Source of the DNA: Thermoplasmata archaeon
GTDB taxonomy: Archaea; Thermoplasmatota; E2; DHVEG-1
DNA length: 12,483 nucleotides
Reading direction: 5' to 3'
NCBI GenBank assembly: GCA_003649715.1
Contig: QMSS01000033.1
Span: forward strand, 1-12,483
In this document: piece after piece, positions 1 to 6,685 of the stretch
Numbering within the stretch: position 1 is the first letter of the stretch
Layout of the letters: every line of letters starts with the position of its first letter
The notes under the pieces: model-generated
The model's database searches: none
Told to the model about the DNA's origin: nothing
Seen by the model: only the letters and a program-made list of their open reading frames with translations
Program-made: the position numbers and the translations under genes

Positions 1-57
1 CTGATGGGGGCAGTGGCTTCCAGGATTGTTGAACTTTTTTTTTGTGATGTAATTTAA
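1..57 (+). CDS. possible C-terminal tail of a gene cut by the window edge
   Basis: The frame beginning at base 1 is open for 18 codons and ends at TAA 55-57 (tail residues LMGAVASRIVELFF...). The Gly-Ala-x-x-Ala-Ser-x-x-Val-Glu pattern resembles the last helix of some kinase-type proteins, but the stretch is too short to assign a family. It could equally be non-coding. Confidence 0.2.
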   Translation: MMGAVASRIVELFFCDVI

Positions 58-74
58 AAAGAAGGATAGGGGTG

Positions 75-146
75 ATGTATGATGAGAAAATAAAGTTTTC
101 AAAACGGGAAATCTTTAATCCCTTTAAAAAGAAGAAAACCGATTAG
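75..146 (+). other. small ORF, 23 codons, doubtful
   Basis: ATG 75 follows a purine-rich, Shine-Dalgarno-like stretch (GGATAGGGG, 64-72). It runs in frame to TAG 144-146 and encodes a lysine-rich peptide starting MYDEKIKFSKREIF. It could be a genuine small gene, the remains of a longer one, or chance. No family is recognised. It lies just before the frameshifted membrane protein gene in a region that otherwise looks decayed. Confidence 0.2.
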
Positions 147-162
147 TATTTTACTTTAAAAA

Positions 163-170
163 ATATAAAA
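163..170 (+). promoter_or_regulatory. TATA box of the broken membrane protein gene
   Basis: ATATAAAA is centred about 30 bases before ATG 197. That is the spacing expected for an archaeal promoter with a nearly leaderless transcript. Its presence supports the reading that 197-447 is, or was, a real gene. Confidence 0.4.
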
Positions 171-196
171 CTAACAAAACAAATAAAAAAGACGGG

Positions 197-447
197 ATGA
201 GAATGAAGTGGTTAGAATTTGGTTTTTTCAGCTGATACAGCAGGTTTGCTGACATGTATAGGTTTAGTTGTTGTTATTGCATTTGTAACGTTTTTTGTAT
301 GTTAACGAGAGGAGATTGAGAAAAAACAGTTCTGAACATGGATTTAAAAAAAGGATATATAAAAAAGCGATTTATCTGAGCACACTATTCGCAATAACTG
401 GACTAGTATTTGCAATGGCAGCATCTTTGATCAGAGAACACGCTTAG
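197..447 (+). pseudogene. small two-helix membrane protein, two frameshifts
   Basis: Three overlapping frames join into one sensible protein if one T is removed from each of two T6 runs (223-228 and 291-296). The pieces are MRMKWLEFGF, then SADTAGLLTCIGLVVVIAFV, then an arginine/lysine-rich linker (NERRLRK...KKRIYKK), then a second hydrophobic helix (AIYLSTLFAITGLVFAMAAS) ending at TAG 445-447. The product would be 82 residues: helix, basic loop, helix. Both shifts have the same sign and both sit at the homopolymers, which points to polymerase slippage, sequencing or assembly error, or real decay. A TATA box lies about 30 bases before the ATG. The family is not recognised. Confidence 0.5.
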
Positions 448-724
448 CGGCTATGGATGGAACAAATTCTGTTTTACGCAGGTATATCTGATTTTCTATA
501 CAACATTATACAACATATAGATCTGTATAACATTTTTGTTCTAGGAAATAAAATTGATAAGAAAAATTGCTGATCCCTCTAAATGCTTCAGAAATATGGA
601 TAAATCCAAAGCAATTTTTTGGGATAAAACAAACTCCACGGTAATGATCAAAAAACTGAAAAAATATAGTAAAATTTAATTGATATAAAACTGATGTCTA
701 TAGTTAGAGAGGAAGTGAGTAGTT
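448..724. other. non-coding or decayed stretch upstream of the TIGR00266-type gene
   Basis: The frame of the broken gene continues open after its TAG to TGA 571-573, with an internal ATG at 457 (38 codons, MEQILFYAGISDFLYN...). A 27-codon ORF follows at 596-679. Neither has a clear ribosome binding site or a recognisable family. The TATA-like TATAAAA at 684-690 is the nearest promoter candidate for the gene at 725. Nothing else is apparent. Confidence 0.3.
710..718 (+). promoter_or_regulatory. Shine-Dalgarno site of the TIGR00266-type gene
   Basis: AGGAAGTGA differs by one base from the archaeal consensus AGGAGGTGA and ends 6 bases before ATG 725. It fixes that ATG as the start. Confidence 0.6.
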
Positions 725-1468
725 ATGGAGTATAAAATATCTGGAGATAATTTGCAGTTGGTGACAATACAGATAGAACCTGGTGAGAAGATATATGCTG
801 AGGCTGGCTCCATGGTGTATATGAGTTCTAATATCAATATGGAAGCGAAAATGCGAGGAGGACTGTTGAAGGGCATTGGTAGAAAGTTTGCAGGTGAGAC
901 AATGTTTCTAACTGAGTTCACATCTGTAGGCGGAACAGGCCTTGTATCCTTTGGTGGAAATGCTCCTGGTACTATCAAACCAGTGGAACTTACACCAGGA
1001 AAGGAATTCCTTGTTCAGAAGGATGCTTTTCTCTGCGCTGAGGACTCTGTTGACATGAGTATAGCCTTCCAGAGGAGATTAGGAGCAGCGTTTTTTGGCG
1101 GAGAAGGATTTATACTTGAAAAACTAGCGGGTCAAGGAACAGCATTTATACATGCATGTGGTGATTTTGTAGAGTTTGATCTCAAAGAGGAACAGGTTCT
1201 CAAGGTTGACACTGGGAGTGTTGTAGGCTGGGATCACACAGTAACTTATGATATAGAACGGGTCAAAGGCATCAAAACCATGTTTTTCGGCGGCGAGGGA
1301 TTGTTTTTAACCACACTACGGGGACCTGGACGTGTGATTCTTCAATCTATGAGTCTCTCAAACCTAGCTACTGCGTTGGCACCATTTTTACCACAGCAGA
1401 GAGGAGGAACATCTGGTAGCACTGGAGGAATAGCTGGGACATTGCTCAGGGAGACACTGGGGAGATGA
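725..1468 (+). CDS. TIGR00266 / AIM24-family protein
   Basis: A 247-residue protein of the TIGR00266 family (AIM24-like, formerly DUF124), found widely in archaea and bacteria and of unknown biochemical role. The fold is a beta-rich repeat, and an internal repeat is visible: AAFFGGEGFILEKLAGQG (121-138) matches KTMFFGGEGLFLTTLRGPG (184-202). Near the N-terminus are GDNLQLVTIQIEPGEKIYAE and AGSMVYMS, typical of the family, and the usual Gly-rich tail (QQRGGTSGSTGG) is present. No signal peptide or membrane segment is seen, so it is probably cytosolic or peripheral. The stop overlaps the start of the next gene (ATGA), so the two are translationally coupled. That coupling to a hydrophobic protein suggests a membrane-linked role, which is inference. 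The start is set by the Shine-Dalgarno site at 710-718. Confidence 0.85.
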   Translation: MEYKISGDNLQLVTIQIEPGEKIYAEAGSMVYMSSNINMEAKMRGGLLKGIGRKFAGETMFLTEFTSVGGTGLVSFGGNAPGTIKPVELTPGKEFLVQKDAFLCAEDSVDMSIAFQRRLGAAFFGGEGFILEKLAGQGTAFIHACGDFVEFDLKEEQVLKVDTGSVVGWDHTVTYDIERVKGIKTMFFGGEGLFLTTLRGPGRVILQSMSLSNLATALAPFLPQQRGGTSGSTGGIAGTLLRETLGR

Positions 1469-1791
1469 TAAAGGGATTAACTGCATCCATACTAGCAGTT
1501 CTGGTTATCATAGGAGTAGTATTAGGAATTCTACATTTCTTTGGCATCATACTTAGTTTTCTAAACTGGCTTGCAGTTACACTGGCAGTAGGTATAATCG
1601 TAGCAACATTGATCAGCATTGCCATAATTGCAATCTTTGCCATTATATTGTTTTTTGCGTTTTTCTACTATTTTGCAGAGAAGAAAACAGAGATTATACC
1701 TGGTGAATACAAGCTATCTGAGGAAAAGGGAAAAACGAGTAAAAAATTTTTAAAACATATCATTTTTCTCCTCCTCTTTTTTCTTCTTTGA
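1465..1791 (+). CDS. small hydrophobic membrane protein, coupled to the gene before it
   Basis: A 108-residue protein with a hydrophobic helix at about residues 8-31 and a long hydrophobic block at about 35-70, enough for two more short helices or one long hairpin. A charged tail follows (AEKKTEIIPGEYKLSEEKGK) and then a last hydrophobic run (HIIFLLLFFLL). The ATG overlaps the previous stop by 4 bp, so it is almost certainly co-translated with the TIGR00266-type protein. The last codons lie in a pyrimidine-rich tract (about 1765-1789) that may also act as the T-rich terminator, so the final residues carry little functional information. No family is recognised. A membrane partner or anchor for the upstream product is inference. 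Confidence 0.7.
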   Translation: MIKGLTASILAVLVIIGVVLGILHFFGIILSFLNWLAVTLAVGIIVATLISIAIIAIFAIILFFAFFYYFAEKKTEIIPGEYKLSEEKGKTSKKFLKHIIFLLLFFLL

Positions 1792-1837
1792 GGATGGGAA
1801 GATTTGGTGTATAGACAAAAATAGTTTTCTAACCCCA

Positions 1838-1855
1838 CCATAAAAACTGTTATGG
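1838..1855. terminator. hairpin between convergent genes
   Basis: CCATAA (1838-1843) and TTATGG (1850-1855) form a 6-bp stem with a 6-base loop, overlapping the stop codon of the leftward dehydrogenase gene. It lies between the ends of two convergent genes. A termination or 3'-end role is plausible, though the T runs beside it are short (ATAGTTTTC on +, CTATTTTTG on -). Confidence 0.35.
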
Positions 1856-2878
1856 GTAGAGGATAACCTTTAAAGATTTGCCTGCATCTGCAACAAGTTT
1901 GAATCCCTCTGCTGCATCCTTAAGTGGAAATCTGTGAGTTATCAAATCCTTTACCATGACTTGTTTTGATTTGATAAGCCGGATAGCCAGTTCTATATCA
2001 ACAGGAGCACCAGCATAGGTTGAAACTATTTTAACCTGTTTATTCCATAGATCAAACAACGGAAGAGGTATGCTTATGCCTGGTTGTGTTGGTGCAAAAA
2101 GCAGGACAGCGCCACCTGGCTGAACAGACTCAAATGCTTGTTTTGCTGCTGAAACAGCTCCTGTGCATACTACAACAAGATCTGCTAGATTGCCATCATT
2201 ATGTTTTTTTATGATATCTGGCACGTTTTCACTGGCATGTATTGCTGCATCAGCACCCATTTTTTTTGCCATGCTGAGACGATAATTGTTGATGTCGGTT
2301 GAGAAAACAGATCCACAGCCTAACGCCTTCACCAGTTTTATATATAGGAGACCAGAGACCCCGCTGCCTATGATGAGAACGCTGCATCCGGGTGTGAAAC
2401 CCACGGTTCTTATGCCACGTATGACGCAGGCTAATGGTTCAATAAAAACACCCTCATCATATGTCATTTCTGAAGGCAGAAGGAAAACGCCTCTGTCCAC
2501 ATTTATACTGGGAACACGTAGATACTCTGCAAAACCCCCAGGGTAGAAGTTGGTGGAATGCAACGTCTTGCATAGGGTATGATGCCCAAGTAGGCAGTAT
2601 CTGCATGTATTACATGGAACATGATGGGAAACAAATACTCTGTCGCCTACAGAATATTTTTTAACATTTTTACCAGTTTTTACGACATCACCTGTCATCT
2701 CATGACCTAACACCCTGGGAGCTTTTTTAATACGATACCATTCCATGACATCGCTACCGCAGATACCGCAGGCCTTTACCTTTACAAGCATCTCATCATC
2801 ATTGATCTCAGGTATAGGCATTTCCTCGATACGAACATCGTCATTGGAATAATACATGGCAACATGCATGGTTTTCAT
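1850..2878 (-). CDS. zinc-dependent alcohol/polyol dehydrogenase (MDR superfamily)
   Basis: A 342-residue medium-chain dehydrogenase that oxidises an alcohol or polyol, or reduces the matching carbonyl, with a nicotinamide cofactor. Catalytic zinc ligands are visible: Cys40 in CGICGSD, His59-Glu60 in LGHEMTGDV and Glu147 in EPLACV. The structural zinc site has four cysteines (89, 92, 95, 103 in PCNTCRYCLLGHHTLC). The Rossmann loop GSGVSG is at 171-176. Asp195 in FSTDINNYR, at the end of the second strand, favours NAD over NADP. Length and layout match the threonine/sorbitol dehydrogenase branch, but the substrate cannot be read from sequence. The start MKTMHV has a GTAGGA ribosome site just before it; a second in-frame ATG lies 9 bases in. 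It is divergent from the flavodoxin gene. No pathway partners are adjacent. Confidence 0.85.
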   Translation of the reverse strand: MKTMHVAMYYSNDDVRIEEMPIPEINDDEMLVKVKACGICGSDVMEWYRIKKAPRVLGHEMTGDVVKTGKNVKKYSVGDRVFVSHHVPCNTCRYCLLGHHTLCKTLHSTNFYPGGFAEYLRVPSINVDRGVFLLPSEMTYDEGVFIEPLACVIRGIRTVGFTPGCSVLIIGSGVSGLLYIKLVKALGCGSVFSTDINNYRLSMAKKMGADAAIHASENVPDIIKKHNDGNLADLVVVCTGAVSAAKQAFESVQPGGAVLLFAPTQPGISIPLPLFDLWNKQVKIVSTYAGAPVDIELAIRLIKSKQVMVKDLITHRFPLKDAAEGFKLVADAGKSLKVILYP

Positions 2879-2911
2879 AAAATCCTACTCACACCCTCTC
2901 CACCTAAATAG

Positions 2912-2950
2912 ATGGTTCTTTTTTGATTTAAGAAACCATGGTGTTTTTTT
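2912..2950. promoter_or_regulatory. inverted repeat with T run in a divergent promoter region
   Basis: ATGGTTCTT (2912-2920) pairs with AAG-A-AACCAT (2930-2939, one bulged A), and a T7 run follows (2944-2950). It lies between the divergent dehydrogenase and flavodoxin genes with no rightward gene upstream, so it is more likely an operator or leader structure than a gene-end terminator. Confidence 0.3.
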
Positions 2951-2972
2951 GTGAAATAAAAAAAGAAAACTA

Positions 2973-2983
2973 CATAATATATT
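2973..2983 (+). promoter_or_regulatory. TATA box of the flavodoxin gene
   Basis: CATAATATATT is centred about 36 bases before ATG 3014, which predicts a very short 5' leader. GGATAGGA at 3002-3009 is a possible ribosome binding site. Confidence 0.4.
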
Positions 2984-3013
2984 TTCGCCATGCAACTACT
3001 TGGATAGGAAAAG

Positions 3014-3523
3014 ATGAAGATGAGGATTGGCATAGTATATTACTCTAGAAGTGGAAACACGAGGGAGATAGCAGAGATTTTGTGCAGAAAACTAAGAGAA
3101 AGAAATGCTGATGCTGAGATGATAGAAATTAAAACAGCTAAAAAAGTTGGTTTTTTACAAGCATTTCTTGTATCAATACAATATAGGAATGTACCGCTTG
3201 AAAATATAGATTATGATCTCAGTAAATATGATGTAGTAGTTGTTGGAACACCTATATGGATAGGTAGACCTTCGCCAATAGTTGAGACATTTATGAAAAA
3301 TACTGAGGGTCTTGGTCTACATGGGAGGAGGGTGTTTGTTTTTGCTACATGTAGTAGAAACCCAGATGCACAGGGAGGAGGGGTTGAGTTGATCAAAAAT
3401 GTTTTGAAAAAGCATGATGCTATAGTCAATGATGTCTTTCTTGTCTTAAAGATGAGAAAAAGAGAAATTATAAAAAGAAACATGGAGATAGATGATTTTA
3501 TTGAGAATATAATTTCAGCATAA
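3014..3523 (+). CDS. flavodoxin family protein
   Basis: A 169-residue protein with the flavodoxin fold, expected to bind FMN and carry electrons in the cytosol. The phosphate-binding loop is clear: YYSRSGNTREIAEIL with the S-x-S-G-N-T core at residues 11-16. The second FMN loop follows strand 3 (DVVVVGTPIWIGRPSPIVETF, 73-93), with Trp82 placed to stack on the isoalloxazine ring. The third loop is VFVFATCSRNPDAQGGG (107-123). Length is normal for a single-domain long-chain flavodoxin. ATG 3014 and ATG 3020 are both possible; the ribosome site GGATAGGA sits 4 or 10 bases before them. It may serve an oxidoreductase, but the adjacent dehydrogenase uses a nicotinamide, so a link between them is not established. 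Confidence 0.8.
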   Translation: MKMRIGIVYYSRSGNTREIAEILCRKLRERNADAEMIEIKTAKKVGFLQAFLVSIQYRNVPLENIDYDLSKYDVVVVGTPIWIGRPSPIVETFMKNTEGLGLHGRRVFVFATCSRNPDAQGGGVELIKNVLKKHDAIVNDVFLVLKMRKREIIKRNMEIDDFIENIISA

Positions 3524-3539
3524 AAAATATTGAGATTTT

Positions 3540-4322
3540 TTATTGTTTAGTGCTATTGAATATTTCTAGAGCCTCTTTGGGTGTAGCGCTTTCATGCACT
3601 ATTGCACGTACTGCTTTTATCATGCCAACTGGGTTTGAGCTTTGGAATATGTTTCTGCCCATATCGACGCCAACAGCTCCTGCCTGGAGCGCATCATATG
3701 CCATCTGTAACGCATCTTTTTCAGGTTGTTTTTTTCCACCAGCTATTACTATAGGTACAGGGCATGTTTCGATGACTTTTTCAAAATCCTTGCAGAAATA
3801 GGTTTTTACCATGTGTGCCCCCAGTTCTGCTGCCATTCTTGAGGCGAGGCTTAGATAGCGCGCATCTTTTGCCATATCTTTTCCCACTGCCGTCACTGCA
3901 AGCACAGGTATCCCATATCTTTCTGCCTCATCTATGCATTGTGTCAAACCAAGAATAGTGTCTCTTTCGAAGTCTGCACCTACCAGTATCGAGAATGCTA
4001 TTCCTGATACGTTTAGTCGTATTGCATCTTCTATAGATGCTACTATACCTTCATGTAATAATTCTTTTCCTATGATGCTGGTTCCACCAGATACCCTCAG
4101 AACAATCGGTATATCTGTTGTTGGATCGATGTAGTTACGTAATGCACCTCGTGTGAGCATCAGGGTATCTGCATATGGTATTAGTGGTTTGACTATTTCA
4201 TCAAGTTTTTCTAGCCCTGTAGTTGGTCCCATAAAATATCCATGGTCAACGGCCAGCATAACAGTTCTTCCATCCTTTGGTTTGATTATTCTTGACAAAC
4301 GATTCTTCATTCCCCAGTCCAT
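3540..4322 (-). CDS. LsrF-type class I aldolase/thiolase (DeoC/FbaB superfamily)
   Basis: A 260-residue TIM-barrel enzyme very close in text to bacterial LsrF, the 3-hydroxy-5-phosphonooxypentane-2,4-dione thiolase of autoinducer-2 breakdown. Shared blocks include LDWGM/MDWGMKNRLSRI, TVMLAVDHGYFMGPTTGLE (20-38), AVTAVGKDM (142-150), the lysine segment MVKTYF (Lys173, equivalent to the Schiff-base-type lysine), CPVPIVIAGGKK (187-198) and GVDMGRNIFQS (218-228). It lacks the roughly 30-residue N-terminal extension of the Escherichia coli protein. An in-frame TAG 9 bases before ATG 4322 confirms the start. No lsr transport or kinase gene is nearby, so the archaeal substrate may differ: a fructose-bisphosphate or ADH-synthase-like aldol reaction is the main alternative. 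It ends 16 bases from the convergent flavodoxin gene. Confidence 0.85.
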   Translation of the reverse strand: MDWGMKNRLSRIIKPKDGRTVMLAVDHGYFMGPTTGLEKLDEIVKPLIPYADTLMLTRGALRNYIDPTTDIPIVLRVSGGTSIIGKELLHEGIVASIEDAIRLNVSGIAFSILVGADFERDTILGLTQCIDEAERYGIPVLAVTAVGKDMAKDARYLSLASRMAAELGAHMVKTYFCKDFEKVIETCPVPIVIAGGKKQPEKDALQMAYDALQAGAVGVDMGRNIFQSSNPVGMIKAVRAIVHESATPKEALEIFNSTKQ

Positions 4323-4401
4323 AATTATCTAGGTTCCCCCAAGTGGTTTTTTTTAGATTAAACAATAAATTTGATTATTTTTGAGTTGGATAATAGATAT
4401 A

Positions 4402-4422
4402 AGGATATATAAATCATATCCT
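4402..4422 (+). promoter_or_regulatory. inverted repeat enclosing a TATA box
   Basis: AGGATAT (4402-4408) and ATATCCT (4416-4422) are a perfect 7-bp inverted repeat separated by ATAAATC. The core TATATAAAT (4406-4414) is an archaeal TATA box for the dipeptidase gene. A dimeric regulator bound here would block TBP/TFB access. The predicted start of transcription, about 4435-4440, gives a leader of about 90 bases. Confidence 0.45.
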
Positions 4423-4447
4423 GCTAGACCCTGCCATATGGGGTATT

Positions 4448-4470
4448 AAGATTTTTTGCAAATCTTTTTT
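4448..4470 (+). promoter_or_regulatory. leader hairpin with T run, first of two
   Basis: AAGATTT (4448-4454) pairs with AAATCTT (4460-4466) across a 5-base loop, and the T run continues to 4470. It lies in the transcribed leader of the dipeptidase gene, facing that gene, as an attenuator would. The stem is AT-rich and weak. Confidence 0.35.
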
Positions 4471-4474
4471 ATCT

Positions 4475-4495
4475 GGGTACTGTGTTACCCTTTTT
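4475..4495 (+). promoter_or_regulatory. leader hairpin with T run, second of two
   Basis: GGGTA (4475-4479) pairs with TACCC (4486-4490) across a 6-base loop and is followed directly by T5 (4491-4495). This is the shape of an intrinsic terminator placed about 20 bases before the ribosome binding site GGGAGG (4514-4519) of the dipeptidase gene. Confidence 0.4.
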
Positions 4496-4531
4496 GATCA
4501 AAATACATTTTTAGGGAGGCAGTGTAGAAGT

Positions 4532-5983
4532 ATGTCAATTATTAATGATTTAGAACCAAGGATTGTGTGGAAACACTTTGATGAGATCAGAAAGATACCT
4601 CGTTGTTCAAAACATGAGGAGAAGATAAGACAGTATATTTTAGATTTTGCGGAGAAACATGGTTTGAAATCAAAAACCGATGAGGCGGCGAATGTTGTGA
4701 TAATTAAACCCAGCAGCCCAGGTATGGAGGATAAACCCATTGCTGTTCTGCAGGGACATATGGATATGGTTTGTGAGAAAAATAGTGATGTGAAGCATGA
4801 TTTTTCTCGCGATCCAATAAAGATCAGACGAGATGGAGACATACTAACAGCTGAGGGAACAACACTTGGTGCAGACAATGGCATGGGCATTGCGATCATG
4901 CTTGCAATACTTGAGGACAAAAAACTGAGACACGGCCCAATTGAGGCTTTGTTCACTGTAGACGAAGAAACAGGACTGACAGGAGCATTCGCCATGGAAC
5001 CAGATTTTTTAAAGGGACGTATAATGCTCAATCTAGATAGCGAGGATTTCGGTGTCATAACCATAGGAAGCGCCGGTGGTGGTGACTCAAGGATAGAATT
5101 ACCAATAAAGACAAAGAGTATTAACAAAAAAACAATAGGCATAACATTGAAAGTAACAGGTCTGAAGGGTGGACATTCTGGTGTAGATATACATGAGCAA
5201 CGTGGAAATGCAATAAAAATACTGACACGTCTGCTATGGAAAACCTCCAGGAAACACAGATTCCTTATATCAGATATCACAGGGGGAGATAAACATAATG
5301 CAATACCTCGCGAAGCAACTGCTAAAATATACATAGACCCAGAGGATAAAGATAAATTCGTTTTAGATCTCAGATCAGAGGAAAAAAGTATTCTAGATGA
5401 GATAAAACCTATCGACCCTGATTTTAGGTTAGAGATAAAAGAAAATGCTGAGAATTTAGAGAAAACATTAGACAATGATTCTCAGACCAAGCTTCTGAAT
5501 CTACTACATGGTCTACCACATGGTGTACATCGGATGAGCTACGACATACCTGATCTCGTAGAGACATCTACCAATCTGGCAATAGTAAAAATTGAGAAGG
5601 ATAAAGCCGCGATCGGTATGAGCTCACGTAGTTCTATTAAATCTGCTCTTCAAGACATGCGTGATAGAATACATGCTATTGCATCATTGGCAGGAGCAAA
5701 GGTGATCGAGGAAAAGCCATATCCTGGATGGAAACCTAATCTGGATTCTAAGATACTCGGTCTAGCTAAAAAAATCTTCAGAGAGATGTACAAGAGAGAG
5801 GCAAAGATTGAGGCTATACATGCAGGACTGGAATGCGGAATCATAGGAGAAAAATTCCCTGGTATGGACATGATATCCATTGGGCCAACCATTAAATATC
5901 CGCATTCACCAGATGAACAGGTACATATCAGTACGGTTGACAAATTCTACAAATATGTGCTGAAAATACTGGAAAACATATAA
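4532..5983 (+). CDS. pepD: aminoacyl-histidine dipeptidase, M20 family (PepD type)
   Basis: A 483-residue cytosolic metallopeptidase of the M20C (PepD, beta-alanyl/aminoacyl-histidine dipeptidase) type, which splits dipeptides with a two-metal centre. Metal and catalytic residues are visible: His76 and Asp78 in LQGHMDMVC, bridging Asp115 in TLGADNG, Glu145-Glu146 in VDEETG, Asp169 in NLDSED, and His458 in KYPHSPDEQVHI. GLKGGHSGVDIHEQRGNA (210-227) opens the dimerisation/lid domain with its conserved histidine. Length equals the bacterial family norm. ATG 4532 follows GGGAGG with an unusually long 12-base gap. The gene stands alone, with a structured leader and an inverted repeat at its TATA box, suggesting regulated expression. 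PepD is mainly known from bacteria, so acquisition by transfer is possible. Confidence 0.9.
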   Translation: MSIINDLEPRIVWKHFDEIRKIPRCSKHEEKIRQYILDFAEKHGLKSKTDEAANVVIIKPSSPGMEDKPIAVLQGHMDMVCEKNSDVKHDFSRDPIKIRRDGDILTAEGTTLGADNGMGIAIMLAILEDKKLRHGPIEALFTVDEETGLTGAFAMEPDFLKGRIMLNLDSEDFGVITIGSAGGGDSRIELPIKTKSINKKTIGITLKVTGLKGGHSGVDIHEQRGNAIKILTRLLWKTSRKHRFLISDITGGDKHNAIPREATAKIYIDPEDKDKFVLDLRSEEKSILDEIKPIDPDFRLEIKENAENLEKTLDNDSQTKLLNLLHGLPHGVHRMSYDIPDLVETSTNLAIVKIEKDKAAIGMSSRSSIKSALQDMRDRIHAIASLAGAKVIEEKPYPGWKPNLDSKILGLAKKIFREMYKREAKIEAIHAGLECGIIGEKFPGMDMISIGPTIKYPHSPDEQVHISTVDKFYKYVLKILENI

Positions 5984-6009
5984 GACACAAAAATAGGAAA
6001 GATATCTAT

Positions 6010-6035
6010 TGGGGGTTTCTACCCCACTCTCTTTT
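6010..6035 (+). terminator. hairpin terminator after the dipeptidase gene
   Basis: TGGGG (6010-6014) pairs with CCCCA (6022-6026) across a 7-base loop, followed by the pyrimidine-rich CTCTCTTTT. It lies 27 bases after the dipeptidase stop and before the tRNA promoter. Confidence 0.5.
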
Positions 6036-6073
6036 ACTGGTTTTCTCAAAATATTCAAAAAGGAGTAAATGTA

Positions 6074-6083
6074 TTTATTTATA
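6074..6083 (+). promoter_or_regulatory. TATA box of the tRNA gene
   Basis: TTATTTATAC lies about 35 bases before the first tRNA base. Between it and the tRNA, CTTTGAATT is repeated in tandem (6096-6104 and 6105-6113), ending exactly at the 5' end of the tRNA. Confidence 0.4.
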
Positions 6084-6113
6084 CCCTCATCTACTCTTTG
6101 AATTCTTTGAATT

Positions 6114-6185
6114 GCGGGTATGATCTAGTGGTTATGATATTGGCTTCCCAAGCCAATTGCCCGGGTTCGAATCCCGGTACCCGCA
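6114..6185 (+). tRNA. tRNA-Gly (anticodon CCC)
   Basis: A complete cloverleaf can be drawn: acceptor stem GCGGGTA (6114-6120) with TACCCGC (6178-6184), discriminator A6185, D arm with AGTGGTTAT, and anticodon stem TTGGC/GCCAA around the loop TTCCCAA. The anticodon is therefore CCC and reads the glycine codon GGG. The variable loop is 4 bases. The T arm is CCGGG-TTCGAAT-CCCGG. CCA is not encoded, as is common in archaea. There is no intron. The 3' part is duplicated at 7941-7982, marking this gene as an integration site. Confidence 0.95.
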
Positions 6186-6352
6186 TTCTTTTACTGGTCC
6201 AGAGATCACTCCTTTGAGAGTATCTTTAACCATATGATTCATCTATTCAATCCTCGCTATCCGCTCAACAGATTCATGCATTGAAAAAAGCATTCTAAAG
6301 ATGAAAAAGTTTTCTAAATAACAATAAACATCTCACTTGTAATTCCAGCTTA

Positions 6353-6607
6353 TTAAACATTCCAACTCTTTAATAAATCTCGTCCTTTCTTTGTTATCCT
6401 GATGTCATGAAAGTACGCTCCTATTCCATAATTCAGCTTAACATAACATTCTTCTTCTAATTCGCGAACATATTGATCAACAATATCATCATTTTCTTCA
6501 TCGATCATTTTCTTAAAATCTTCTCTTGACAACCAACTATTCAGGTGTTTATTATCCCAATTTCTCAGCTGAGTTAAAATCTTGATTTCTATTTCTGTTT
6601 TCTCCAT
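6353..6607 (-). CDS. small winged-helix-like protein
   Basis: An 84-residue acidic protein. Its C-terminal part has the pattern of a winged-helix domain: helices at about 5-16 and 27-52, then a short beta wing (CYVKLNY...AYFHDIRIT, 54-72) leading into TKKGRDLLKSW, a common end of archaeal winged-helix proteins. No metal site or membrane segment is seen. It lies 78 bases downstream of the membrane protein gene on the same strand. The start MEKTEIE is preceded by AGGATATGG. It could be the regulator of the cassette or a partner of the membrane protein, which is inference. Length and position inside the tRNA-bounded element suggest an accessory gene. No specific family is recognised. Confidence 0.6.
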   Translation of the reverse strand: MEKTEIEIKILTQLRNWDNKHLNSWLSREDFKKMIDEENDDIVDQYVRELEEECYVKLNYGIGAYFHDIRITKKGRDLLKSWNV

Positions 6608-6685
6608 GTTAAGCCATATCCTGAATGAGCGCTAAAAGTTTATGATTTTCATTTAAAAACGAGATCTTTAAAATTGAAATGATCT

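Noticed and set aside
2286..2664. Rightward open frames opposite the zinc dehydrogenase
   Set aside because: The leftward frame has the full set of zinc ligands and the Rossmann motif.
4498..5475. A 325-codon leftward open frame opposite the dipeptidase gene
   Set aside because: Serine/leucine/isoleucine-rich text typical of an antisense shadow. The rightward frame carries all M20 motifs.
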